From positions 270,483,618 through 270,547,617 of the forward strand of contig NC_066584.1 in NCBI RefSeq assembly GCF_024323335.1: a DNA stretch of 64,000 nucleotides, in the 5' to 3' direction. Position numbers and translations under genes: made by a program. Source of the DNA: Lathyrus oleraceus. Lineage: Eukaryota; Streptophyta; Magnoliopsida; Fabales; Fabaceae. Positions 36,401 through 48,696 of this stretch are shown piece by piece (the stretch's first letter is position 1; each line of letters starts with the position of its first letter). The notes below the pieces were generated by a model, which ran no database searches, was not told where the DNA came from, and saw only the letters and a list, made by a program, of their open reading frames with translations.

Positions 36401-39400
36401 CTACTAGAGCAGTATCTCTAAAAAAATCTGGAATGAGACTCTTCATATTGGTGAAGCAACATCTCAGACAGCAAAAATGAGATTCTCTATATCGAGTTGA
36501 AGCAACATCTTATCTGTTAGAATTAAGATATTCCAAACCTAAGGAATAATGTCTTAATTGAATCTAAAACTCTTCAAGGATACTAGAGCAGTATCTCTTA
36601 AAAATCTGGAATGAGACTCTTCATATTGATGAAGCAACATCTCAAACAGCAAAAATGAGATTCTCTGTATCTAGTCGAAGCAGCATCTTATCTGATAGAA
36701 TTAAGATATTCCAAACCTAAGGAATGATGTCTTAATTGAATCTAAGACTCTTAGAGGATACTAGAGAAGTATCTCTAAAAAATATGGAATGAGACTCTTC
36801 ATATTGATGAAGCAGCATCTCAAACAACAAAAATGAGATTCTCTGTATCGAGTCGAAGCAGCATCTTATCTGATAGAATTAAGATATTCCAAACCTAAGG
36901 AATGATGTCTTAATTCAATCTAAGACTCTTCCAGGATACTAGAGCAATATCTCTAAATATATGGAATGAGACTCTTCATATTGATGAAGCAACATCTCAA
37001 ACAGCAAAAATGAGATTCTCTGTATCGAGTCGAAGCAGCATCTTATCTGAAATAATTAAGATATTCCAAACCTAAGGAATGATGTCTTAATTGAATCTAA
37101 GACTCTTCGAGGATACTAGAGCAGTATCTCTAAAAAAAACTCTGGAATGTGACTCTCATATCAATGAAGCAGCATCTCAAACAACAAAAATGAGATTCTC
37201 TGTATCGAGTCGAAGCAGCATCTTATCTGATAGAATTAAAATATTCCAAACTTAAGGAATGATGTCTTAATTGAATCTAAGACTCTTCGAGGATACTAGA
37301 GAAGCATCTCTAAAAAATATGGAATGAGACTCTTCATATTGATGAAGCAACATCTCAAACAGCAAAAATGAGATTCTCTGTATCGAGTCGAAGCAGCATC
37401 TTATCTGAAAGAATTAAGATATTCCAAACCTAAGGAATGATGTATTAATTGAATCTAAGACTCTTCTAGGATACTAGAGCAATATCTCTAAAAAAACTCT
37501 GGAATGTGACTCTCATATTAATGAAGCAGCATCTCAAACAACAAAAATGAGATTCTCTGTATCGAGTCGAAGCAGCATCTTATCTGATAGAATTAAAATA
37601 TTCCAAACTTAAGGAATGATGTCTTAATTGAATCTAAGACTCTTCGAGGATACTAGAGAAGTATCTCTAAAAAATATTGAATGAGACTCTTCATATTGAT
37701 GAAGCAGCATCTCAAACAACAAAAATGAGATTCTCTGTATCGAGTCGAAGCAGCATCTTATCAGATAGAATTAAGATATTCCAAACCTAAGGAATGATGT
37801 CTTAATTCAATCTAAGACTCTTCGAGGATACTAGAGCAGTATCTCTAAATATATGGAATGAGACTCTTCATATTGATGAAGCAACATCTCAAACCGCAAA
37901 AATGAGATTCTCTGTATCGAGTCAAAGCAGCATCTTATCTGATAGAATTAAGATATTACAAACCTAAGGAATTATGTCTTAATTTAATCTAAGACTCTTA
38001 GAGGATACTAGAGAATTATCTTTAAAAATCTAGAATGAGACTCTTCATATTGCTGAAGCAGCATCTCAAACCACAAAAATGAGATTCTTTGTATCGAGTC
38101 GAAGCAGCATCTTATCTGATAGAATTAAGATATTCCAAACCTAAGAAATGATGTCTTAATTGAATCTAAGACTCTTCATGAATACTAGAGCAGTATCTCT
38201 AAAAAAATCTGGAATGAAACTCTTCATATTAATGAAGCAGCATCTCAACAGCAAAAGTGAGATTCTATGCATCGAGTCGAAGCAGCATCTTATCTGATAG
38301 AATTAAGATATTCCAGACCAAAGGAATGATGTCTTAATTGAATCTAAGACTCTTCATGGATACAAGAGCAGTATATCTTAAAATTTGGAATGAGACTCTT
38401 CATATTGATGAAGCAGCATCTCAAACAGCAAAATTAGATTCTCTGTATCGAGTCGAAGCAACATCTTATCTGATAGAATTAAGATATTCCAAACCTAAGG
38501 AATGATGTCTTAAATGAATCTAACACTCTTCTAGGCTACTAGAGCAGTATCTCTAAAAAAATCTGGAATGAGACTCTTCATATTGGTGAAGCAACATCTC
38601 AGACAGCAAAAATGAGATTCTCTATATCGAGTTGAAGCAACATCTTATCTGTTAGAATTAAGATATTCCAAACCTAAGGAATAATGTCTTAATTGAATCT
38701 AAAACTCTTCAAGGATACTAGAGCAGTATCTCTTAAAAATCTGGAATGAGACTCTTCATATTGATGAAGCAACATCTCAAACAGCAAAAATGAGATTCTC
38801 TGTATCTAGTCGAAGCCGCATCTTATCTGATAGAATTAAGATATTCCAAACCTAAGGAATGATGTCTTAATTGAATCTAAGACTCTTAGAGGATACTAGA
38901 GAAGTATCTCTAAAAAATATGGAATGAGACTCTTCATATTGATGAAGCAGCATCTCAAACAACAAAAATGAGATTCTCTGTATCGAGTCGAAGCAGCATC
39001 TTATCTGATAGAATTAAGATATTCCAAACCTAAGGAATGATGTCTTAATTCAATCTAAAACTCTTCCAGGATACTAGAGCAATATCTCTAAATATATGGA
39101 ATGAGACTCTTCATATTGATGAAGCAACATCTCAAACAGCAAAAATGAGATTCTCTGTATCGAGTCGAAGCAACATCTTATCTGAAATAATTAAGATATT
39201 CCAAACCTAAGGAATGATGTCTTAATTGAATCTAAGACTCTTCGAGGATACTAGAGCAGTATCTCTAAAAAAAACTCTGGAATGTGACTCTCATATCAAT
39301 GAAGCAGCATCTCAAACAACAAAAATGAGATTCTCTGTATCGAGTCGAAGCAGCATCTTATCTGATAGAATTAAAATATTCCAAACTTAAGGAATGATGT

Positions 39401-42400
39401 CTTAATTGAATCTAAGACTCTTCGAGGATACTAGAGAAGTATCTCTAAAAAATATTGAATGAGACTCTTCATATTGATGAAGCAGCATCTCAAACAACAA
39501 AAATGAGATTCTCTGTATCGAGTCGAAGCAGCATCTTATCAGATAGAATTAAGATATTCCAAACCTAAGGAATGATGTCTTAATTCAATCTAAGACTCTT
39601 CGAGGATACTAGAGCAGTATCTCTAAATATATGGAATGAGACTCTTCATATTGATGAAGCAACATCTCAAACCGCAAAAATGAGATTCTCTGTATCGAGT
39701 CAAAGCAGCATCTTATCTGATAGAATTATGATATTACAAACCTAAGGAATGATGTCTTAATTGAAGCTAAGACTCTTCGAGGATACTATAGAAGTATCTC
39801 TAAAAAAACTCTGGAATGAGACTCTTCATATTGCTGAAGCAGCATCTCAAACCACAAAAATGAGATTCTTTGTATCGAGTCGAAGCAGCATCTTATCTGA
39901 TAGAATTAAGATATTCCAAACCTAAGAAATGATGTCTTAATTGAATATAAGACTCTTCATGAATACTAGAGCAGTATCTCTAAAAAAATCTGGAATGAAA
40001 CTCTTCATATTAATGAAGCAGCATCTCAACAGCAAAAGTGAGATTCTATGCATCGAGTCGAAGCAGCATCTTATCTGATAGAATTAAGATATTCCAGACC
40101 AAAGGAATGATGTCTTAATTGAATCTAAGACTCTTCATGGATACAAGAGCAGTATATCTTAAAATTTGGAATGAGACTCTTCATATTGATGAAGCAGCAT
40201 CTCAAACAGCAAAATTAGATTCTCTGTATCGAGTCGAAGCAACATCTTATCTGATAGAATTAAGATATTCCAAACCTAAGGAATGATGTCTTAAATGAAT
40301 CTAACACTCTTCTAGGCTACTAGAGCAGTATCTCTAAAAAAATCTGGAATGAGACTCTTCATATTGGTGAAGCAACATCTCAGACAGCAAAAATGAGATT
40401 CTCTATATCGAGTTGAAGCAACATCTTATCTGTTAGAATTAAGATATTCCAAACCTAAGGAATAATGTCTTAATTGAATCTAAAACTCTTCAAGGATACT
40501 AGAGCAGTATCTCTTAAAAATCTGGAATGAGACTCTTCATATTGATGAAGCAACATCTCAAACAGCAAAAATGAGATTCTCTGTATCTAGTCGAAGCAGC
40601 ATCTTATCTGATAGAATTAAGATATTCCAAACCTAAGGAATGATGTCTTAATTGAATCTAAGACTCTTAGAGGATACTAGAGAAGTATCTCTAAAAAATA
40701 TGGAATGAGACTCTTCATATTGATGAAGCAGCATCTCAAACAACAAAAATGAGATTCTCTGTATCGAGTCGAAGCAGCATCTTATCTGATAGAATTAAGA
40801 TATTCCAAACCTAAGGAATGATGTCTTAATTCAATCTAAGACTCTTCCAGGATACTAGAGCAATAGCTCTAAATATATGGAATGAGACTCTTCATATTGA
40901 TGAAGCAACATCTCAAACAGCAAAAATGAGATTCTCTGTATCGAGTCGAAGCAGCATCTTATCTGAAATAATTAAGATATTCCAAACCTAAGGAATGATG
41001 TCTTAATTGAATCTAAGACTCTTCGAGGATACTAGAGCAGTATCTCTAAAAAAAACTCTGGAATGTGACTCTCATATCAATGAAGCAGCATCTCAAACAA
41101 CAAAAATGAGATTCTCTGTATCGAGTCGAAGCAGCATCTTATCTGATAGAATTAAAATATTCCAAACTTAAGGAATGATGTCTTAATTGAATCTAAGACT
41201 CTTCGAGGATACTAGAGAAGTATCTCTAAAAAATATGGAATGAGACTCTTCATATTGATGAAGCAACATCTCAAACAGCAAAAATGAGATTCTCTGTATC
41301 GAGTCGAAGCAGCATCTTATCTGAAAGAATTAAGATATTCCAAACCTAAGGAATGATGTATTAATTGAATCTAAGACTCTTCTAGGATACTAGAGCAATA
41401 TCTCTAAAAAAACTCTGGAATGTGACTCTCATATTAATGAAGCAGCATCTCAAACAACAAAAATGAGATTCTCTGTATCGAGTCGAAGCAGCATCTTATC
41501 TGATAGAATTAAAATATTCCAAACTTAAGGAATGATGTCTTAATTGAATCTAAGACTCTTCGAGGATACTAGAGAAGTATCTCTAAAAAATATTGAATGA
41601 GACTCTTCATATTGATGAAGCAGCATCTCAAACAACAAAAATGAGATTCTCTGTATCGAGTCGAAGCAGCATCTTATCAGATAGAATTAAGATATTCCAA
41701 ACCTAAGGAATGATGTCTTAATTCAATCTAAGACTCTTCGAGGATACTAGAGCAGTATCTCTAAATATATGGAATGAGACTCTTCATATTGATGAAGCAA
41801 CATCTCAAACCGCAAAAATGAGATTCTCTGTATCGAGTCAAAGCAGCATCTTATCTGATAGAATTAAGATATTACAAACCTAAGGAATGATGTCTTAATT
41901 GAAGCTAAGACTCTTCGAGGATAGTATAGAAGTATCTCTAAAAAAACTCTGGAATGAGACTCTCATATTAATGAAGCATCATCTCAAACAACAAAAATGA
42001 GATTCTCTGTATCGAGTCGAAGCAGCATCTTATCTGATAGAATTAAAATATTCCAAACTTAAGGAATGATGTCTTAATTGAATCTAAGACTCTTCGAGGA
42101 TACTAGAGAAGTATCTCTAAAAAATATGGAATGAGACTCTTCATATTGATGAAGCAACATCTCAAACAGCAAAAATGAGATTCTCTGTATCGAGTCGAAG
42201 CAGCATCTTATCTGAAAGAATTAAGATATTCCAAACCTAAGGAATGATGTATTAATTGAATCTAAGACTCTTCTAGGATACTAGAGCAATATCTCTAAAA
42301 AAACTCTGGAATGTGACTCTCATATTAATGAAGCAGCATCTCAAACAACAAAAATGAGATTCTCTGTATCGAGTCGAAGCAGCATCTTATCTGATAGAAT

Positions 42401-45400
42401 TAAAATATTCCAAACTTAAGGAATGATGTCTTAATTGAATCTAAGACTCTTCGAGGATACTAGAGAAGTATCTCTAAAAAATATTGAATGAGACTCTTCA
42501 TATTGATGAAGCAGCATCTCAAACAACAAAAATGAGATTCTCTGTATCGAGTCGAAGCAGCATCTTATCAGATAGAATTAAGATATTCCAAACCTAAGGA
42601 ATGATGTCTTAATTCAATCTAAGACTCTTCGAGGATACTAGAGCAGTATCTCTAAATATATGGAATGAGACTCTTCATATTGATGAAGCAACATCTCAAA
42701 CCGCAAAAATGAGATTCTCTGTATCGAGTCAAAGCAGCATCTTATCTGATAGAATTAAGATATTACAAACCTAAGGAATGATGTCTTAATTGAAGCTAAG
42801 ACTCTTCGAGGATAGTATAGAAGTATCTCTAAAAAAACTCTGGAATGAGACTCTCATATTAATGAAGCATCATCTCAAACAACAAAAATGAGATTCTCTG
42901 TATCGAGTCGAAGCAGCATCTTATCTGAAAGAATTAAGATATTCCAAACCTAAGGAATGATGTATTAATTGAATCTAAGACTCTTCTAGGATACTAGAGC
43001 AATATCTCTAAAAAAACTCTGGAATGTGACTCTCATATTAATGAAGCAGCATCTCAAACAACAAAAATGAGATTCTCTGTATCGAGTCGAAGCAGCATCT
43101 TATCTGATAGAATTAAAATATTCCAAACTTAAGGAATGATGTCTTAATTGAATCTAAGACTCTTCGAGGATACTAGAGAAGTATCTCTAAAAAATATTGA
43201 ATGAGACTCTTCATATTGATGAAGCAGCATCTCAAACAACAAAAATGAGATTCTCTGTATCGAGTCGAAGCAGCATCTTATCAGATAGAATTAAGATATT
43301 CCAAACCTAAGGAATGATGTCTTAATTCAATCTAAGACTCTTCGAGGATACTAGAGCAGTATCTCTAAATATATGGAATGAGACTCTTCATATTGATGAA
43401 GCAACATCTCAAACCGCAAAAATGAGATTCTCTGTATCGAGTCAAAGCAGCATCTTATCTGATAGAATTAAGATATTACAAACCTAAGGAATGATGTCTT
43501 AATTGAAGCTAAGACTCTTCGAGGATAGTATAGAAGTATCTCTAAAAAAACTCTGGAATGAGACTCTCATATTAATGAAGCATCATCTCAAACAACAAAA
43601 ATGAGATTCTCTGTATCGAGTCGAATCAGCATCTTATCTGATAGAATTAAAATATTCCAAACCTAAGGAATAATGTCTTAATTGAATCTAAGACTCTTCG
43701 AGGATACTAGAGCAGTATCTCTAAAAAATCTGGAATGAGACTCTTAATATTGATGAAGCAACATCTCAAACAACAAAAATGAGATTCTCTGTATCTAGTC
43801 GAAGCAGCATCTTATCTGATAGAATTAAGATATTCCAAACCTAAGGAATGATGTCTTAATTGAATCTAAGACTCTTAGAGGATACTAGAGAAGTATCTCT
43901 AAAAAATATGGAATGAGACTCTTCATATTGATGAAGCAGCATCTCAAACAACAAAAATGAGATTCTCTGTATCGAGTCGAAGCAGCATCTTATCTGATAG
44001 AATTAAGATATTCCAAACCTAAGGAATGATGTCTTAATTCAATCTAAGACTCTTCCAGGATACTAGAGCAATATCTCTAAATATATGGAATGAGACTCTT
44101 CATATTGATGAAGCAACATCTCAAACAGCAAAAATGAGATTCTCTGTATCGAGTCGAAGCAGCATCTTATCTGAAAGAATTAAGATATTCCAAACCTAAG
44201 GAATGATGTCTTAATTGAATCTAAGACTCTTCGAGGATACTAGAGCAGTATCTCTAAAAAAAACTCTGGAATGTGACTCTCATATTAATGAAGCAGCATC
44301 TCAAACAACAAAAATGAGATTCTCTGTATCGAGTCGAAGCAGCATCTTATCTGATAGAATTAAAATATTCCAAACTTAAGGAATGATGTCTTAATTGAAT
44401 CTAAGACTCTTCGAGGATACTAGAGAAGTATCTCTAAAAAATATGGAATGAGACTCTTCATATAGATGAAGCAACATCTCAAACAGCAAAAATGAGATTC
44501 TCTGTATCGAGTCGAAGCAGCATCTTATCTGAAAGAATTAAGATATTCCAAACCTAAGGAATGATGTATTAATTGAATCTAAGACTCTTCTAGGATACTA
44601 GAGCAATATCTCTAAAAAAACTCTGGAATGTGACTCTCATATTAATGAAGCAGCATCTCAAACAACAAAAATGAGATTCTCTGTATCGAGTCGAAGCAGC
44701 ATCTTATCTGATAGAATTAAAATATTCCAAACTTAAGGAATGATGTCTTAATTGAATCTAAGACTCTTCGAGGATACTAGAGAAGTATCTCTAAAAAATA
44801 TTGAATGAGACTCTTCATATTGATGAAGCAGCATCTCAAACAACAAAAATGAGATTCTTTGTATCGAGTCGAAGCAGCATCTTATCAGATAGAATTAAGA
44901 TATTCCAAACCTAAGGAATGATGTCTTAATTCAATCTAAGACTCTTCGAGGATACTAGAGCAGTATCTCTAAATATATGGAATGAGACTCTTCATATTGA
45001 TGAAGCAACTTCTCAAACCGCAAAAATGAGATTCTCTGTATCGAGTCAAAGCAGCATCTTATCTGATAGAATTAAGATATTACAAACCTAAGGAATGATG
45101 TCTTAATTGAAGCTAAGACTCTTCGAGGATACTATAGAAGTATCTCTAAAAAAACTCTGGAATGAGACTCTCATATTAATGAAGCATCATCTCAAACAAC
45201 AAAAATGAGATTCTCTGTATCGAGTCGAATCAACATCTTATCTGATAGAATTAAAATATTCCAAACCTAAGGAATAATGTCTTAATTGAATCTAAGACTC
45301 TTCGAGGATACTAGAGCAGTATCTCTAAAAAATCTGGAATGAGACTCTTAATATTGATGAAGCAGCATCTCAAACAGCAAAAATGAGATCCTCTGTATCG

Positions 45401-47316
45401 AGTCGAAGCAACATCTTATTTGATAGAATTAAGATATTCAAAACTTAAGGAATGATGTCTTAATTTAATCTAAGACTCTTCGAGGATACTAGAGCAGTAT
45501 CTCTAGAAAATCTTGAATGAGACTCTTCATATTGATGAAGCAGCATCTCAAACAGCAAAAATGAGATTCTCTGTATCGAGTCGAAGCAGCATCTTATCTG
45601 ATAGAATTAAGATATTCCAAACCTAAGGAATGATGTCTTAATTCAATCTAAGACTCTTCCAGGATACTAGAGCAATATCTCTAAATATATGGAATGAGAC
45701 TCTTCATATTGATGAAGCAACATCTCAAACAGCAAAAATGAGATTCTCTGTATCGAGTCGAAGTAGCATCTTATCTGAAAGAATTAAGATATTCCAAACT
45801 TAAGGAATGATGTCTTAATTGAATCTAAGACTCTTCGAGGATACTAGAGCAGTATCTCTAAAAAAACTCTGGAATGTGACTCTCATATTAATGAAGCAGC
45901 ATCTCAAACAACAAAAATGAGATTCTCTGTATCGAGTCGAAGCAGCATCTTATCTGATAGAATTAAAATATTCCAAACTTAAGGAATGATGTCTTAATTG
46001 AATCTAAGACTCTTCGAGGATACTAGAGAAGTATCTCTAAAAAATATGGAATGAGACTCTTCATATTGATGAAGCAACATCTCAAACAGCAAAAATGAGA
46101 TTCTCTGTATCGAGTCGAAGCAGCATCTTATCTGAAAGAATTAAGATATTCCAAACCTAAGGAACGATGTCTTAATTGAATCTAAGACTCTTCTAGGATA
46201 CTAGAGCAATATCTCTAAAAAAAACTCTTGAATGTGACTCTCATATTAATGAAGCAGCATCTCAAACAACAAAAATGAGATTCTCTGTATCGAGTCGAAG
46301 CAGTATCTTATCTGATAGAATTAAGATATTCCAAACCTAAGGAATGATGTCTTAAATGAATCTAAGACTCTTCTAGGTTACTAGAGCAGTATCTCTAAAA
46401 AAATCTGGAATGAGACTCTTCATATTGATAATGCAACATCTCAAACAGCAAAAATGAGATTCTCTATATCGAGTCGAAGCAACATCTTATCTGATAGAAT
46501 TAAGATATTCCAAACCTAAGGAATAATGTCTTAATTGAATCTAAAACTCTTCAAGGATACTAGAGCAGTATCTCTAAAAAGTCTGGAATGAGACTCTTCA
46601 TATTGATGAAGCAACATCTCAAACAACAAAAATGAGATTCTCTGTATCGAGTCGAAGCAGCATCTTATCTGATAGAATTAAGATATTCCAAACCTAAGGA
46701 ATGATGTCTTAATTAAATCTAAGACTCTTCGAGGATACTAGAGAAGTATCTCTAAAAAATATGGAATGAGACTCTTCATATTGATGAAGCAGCATCTCAA
46801 ACAGCAAAAATGAGATTCTCTATATCGAGTCGAAACAACATCTTATCTGATAGAATTAAGATATTCCAAACCTAATGAATAATGTATTAATTGAATATAA
46901 GACTCTTCCAGGATACTAGAGCAGTATCTTTAAAAAATCTGGAATGAGACTCTTCATATTGATGAAGCAACATCTCAAACAGCAAAAATGAGATTCTCTG
47001 TATCGAGTCGAAGCAACATCTTATCTGAAAGAATTAAGAAATTCCAAACCTAAGGAATGATGTCTTAATTGAATCTAAGACTCTTAGAGGATACTAGAGA
47101 AGTATCTCTAAAAAATATGGAATGAGACTCTTCATATTGATGAAGCAGCATCTCAAACAACAAAAATTAGATTCTCTGTATCGAGTCGAAGCAGCATCTT
47201 ATCTGATAGAATTAAGATATTCCAAACCTAAGGAATGATGTCTTAATTCAATCTAAGACTCTTCCAGGATACTAGAGCAATATCTCTAAATATATGGAAT
47301 GACACTCTTCATATTG

Positions 47317-47321
47317 ATGAA
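47317..47321. repeat. Target-site duplication ATGAA (left copy)
   Basis: ATGAA directly precedes the 5' LTR and is repeated directly after the 3' LTR (55474-55478). Removing the element and one copy restores the normal satellite sequence ATATTGATGAAGCAACATC. Confidence 0.95.
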
Positions 47322-47461
47322 TGTAGGTGTTTAATTGGCTGCATTGTATGGTAAAACACAAATGTCTTGACTGATGTCATGACATGTATATGTAACTACA
47401 TTGTAGTTACTGCAGGACTAGCTAACACAGGATTATTGAATGCTGTGACATTCATACCTGT

Positions 47462-47880
47462 CAACAGATACTAAGGAACAGAAGCTCTGTTAGAACTTAG
47501 TATTTACTTGCAGTCTGGTTATCAAGGAAGAACCAGACCTGGCATAAGGCCTACTGATTGAATGTCAAACTGGATGTTGTGACATTCATCATTGACAGCA
47601 GCTACTGAAGATTGGGCAGAGTGGTGTTCTGCTATACTTCAGCATATTAGTTAGTTTGTTCTTCAAGAGAATTACAGAACTAACCTAAGGCCAACTGTGT
47701 AAATGTTAAGTTGGACACTTTGACATTTACTAATGTAAGCTGGTACTGTAGTATGGTCATATTGATCATGTATAGGTCAGCAGATTTGTACAGTCTGTTT
47801 TCTGGGAAAACAGACTCAGCATATGGACCTTGATGTCAAGCAGAATGTCGTGACATTCATGCCTGACAGCATATGCTAAA
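47462..47880 (+). repeat. Three diverged ~135-bp U3 modules sharing a hairpin order
   Basis: A TACT/TGCT anchor recurs at 47469, 47603, 47744 and 47874, giving spacings of 134, 141 and 130 bp. Each module shows, in order, a nested or simple palindrome, a TCTGGTT/GTTCT-type stem, and an AATGT...ACATT stem. Examples are ATACTAAG/CTTAGTAT enclosing AACAGA/TCTGTT (47468-47503), GTCTGGTT/AACCAGAC (47513-47538), GAATGTCA/TGACATTC (47560-47587), TAAATGT/ACATTTA (~47700-47728), AGTCTGTTTTC/GAAAACAGACT (~47792-47816) and GAATGTC/GACATTC (~47843-47858). Primary sequence is poorly conserved between modules, but the pairings persist. Confidence 0.7.
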
Positions 47881-47987
47881 TTGTAGGTTGTTCAGTTTTC
47901 TGTTACAGCTTTCTCAGGCTATTCTTTAGGAAGTCAACAGCTTAGAGAAAATCCAGGAAATCAACAACCAAGCTACATTCAATGAAC

Positions 47988-48010
47988 CTAACAAATAGCC
48001 TATTTGTTAG
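47988..48010 (+). other. 10-bp palindrome upstream of the LTR TATA box
   Basis: CTAACAAATA and TATTTGTTAG flank a three-base loop (GCC), ~80 bp before the TATA box. The same palindrome is kept in the 3' LTR and in copia element 2. It could be a protein-binding dyad in the promoter; its role is not known. Confidence 0.7.
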
Positions 48011-48090
48011 CAACCTAAATATTGAATTTGAGGGAACGTATGTGACCTAAAATTCAAGAAAATACAGGTGCAAAAGCCCAGGTGCTGCAA

Positions 48091-48098
48091 TATAAAAA
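48091..48098 (+). promoter_or_regulatory. TATA box of copia element 1 (5' LTR)
   Basis: TATAAAAA followed by GGAAGGC, 769 bp into the LTR. It is conserved in the 3' LTR (54882-54889) and in element 2 (59883-59890). Transcription would begin near 48125, placing the three hairpins in the RNA leader and, through the 3' LTR, in the R/U5 region. Confidence 0.75.
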
Positions 48099-48307
48099 GG
48101 AAGGCATTCCTCCATTCAGTTTCAGGGATTTTGAGGCGTGAAGATTTAGTGTGTCCATCTTACTTCACTGCTGTATTTTTGTGAGTCTAGAATTAGACGT
48201 ATCTTGTAAGCCAAGCCATTATCAAATAGATGATTGCTTTGGCATAGGGTGTTCATTGAGTTGTAAGTGTTGTGTCACTCAAAGCTTTTAAGCGTGAGTG
48301 CTGTGTA

Positions 48308-48338
48308 TCTTGGTTTAAGCTGTGAAGCATAACCAAGA
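48308..48338 (+). other. Leader stem-loop A (conserved loop, covarying stem)
   Basis: TCTTGGTT and AACCAAGA form an 8-bp stem around a 15-base loop containing AAGCTGTGAAG. Identical in the 3' LTR (55099-55129). In element 2 (60100-60130) the stem is TCTTGATT/AATCAAGA: both partners of one base pair have changed while the loop motif is kept. Related stem-loops occur in the 3' UTR at 53705-53775. Confidence 0.75.
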
Positions 48339-48344
48339 GTTGTT

Positions 48345-48363
48345 TTTGAAGTGTGACTTCAAA
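48345..48363 (+). other. Leader stem-loop B
   Basis: TTTGAAGT and ACTTCAAA form an 8-bp stem around GTG, seven bases after stem-loop A. It is conserved in element 2. A smaller stem follows at 48375-48388 (ATCAC-TGAG-GTGAT), extended to AATCAC/GTGATT in element 2, then GAGGGGGAGTGAG. Confidence 0.7.
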
Positions 48364-48684
48364 GTGTTTTTAATATCACTGAGGTGATTGAGGGGGAGTG
48401 AGTAGGAACTCTGATCTTAGATTAAGATTGAAATTGCATTGGGTAGGGATTAAGTGATAAGTTGTAAACGGGTGAGTTTAGCTTTGAATTGATACTACTA
48501 ATAGTGGATTTCCTCCCTGGCTTGGTAGCCCCCAGATGTAGGTCATGTTGGACTGAACTGGGTGAACAATTACTTGTGTTATTTACTACACTTACAATTA
48601 AGTTCTGCATAATCCCTGTCTGTGCAGAATTGGATGTCATAACAACCAGTGTGACATCCAAAGTCTGATAACTAGAATTTCAAT

Positions 48685-48696
48685 TGGCATCAGAGC
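48685..48696 (+). promoter_or_regulatory. Primer-binding site (initiator tRNA-Met type), copia element 1
   Basis: TGGCATCAGAGC starts two bases after the 5' LTR and matches the usual plant copia primer site TGGTATCAGAGC with one T-to-C difference. It overlaps by one base a small hairpin, CAGGCA-CCC-TGCCTG (48696-48710). Both are kept in element 2. Confidence 0.9.

Larger units (their letters stand above)
13980..47321. repeat. Satellite array, ~178-bp monomer (left part, ~187 copies)
   Basis: Uninterrupted tandem array of a 177-179 bp monomer; successive copies of GAGACTCTTCATATTGATGA start at 14031, 14208, 14387 (variant) and 14565. Reading from ATGAGACTCTTC, the monomer divides into four diverged quarter units of about 44, 45, 42 and 47 bp. 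They begin ATGAGACTCTTC, ATGAGATTCTCT, ATTAAGATATTC and CTAAGACTCTTC, and carry GAAGCAGCATCT, GAAGCAGCATCT, GGAATGATGTCT and AGAGCAGTATCT at matching positions. Several subtypes alternate: ACTCTGGAATGTGACTCTCA, AAATATATGGAATGAGAC and AAAAATATGGAATG. Open frames in the array (for example 16744-16992) are by-products of monomer variants without stops. The array ends where a copia element was inserted. Confidence 0.97.
47322..48682 (+). repeat. 5' LTR of copia element 1 (1361 bp)
   Basis: Starts TGTAGGTGTTTAATTGGC and ends AACTAGAATTTCA. It is the same length as the 3' LTR, with four substitutions seen: TATAGG/TACAGG near 47772, TTGTAGG/TTATAGG near 47883, TTCAAGAA/TTCAGGAA near 48057, and ACTACACTT/ACTGCACTT near 48588. 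U3 contains three diverged ~135-bp modules (47462-47880). A TATA box lies at 48091. Downstream are three hairpins (48308-48388). Confidence 0.95.

Noticed and set aside
48422..48661. 79-codon minus-strand frame in the copia LTR, repeated at 55213-55452 and 60160-60447
   Set aside because: It recurs only because the LTR recurs; no start context, domain or independent conservation was seen.
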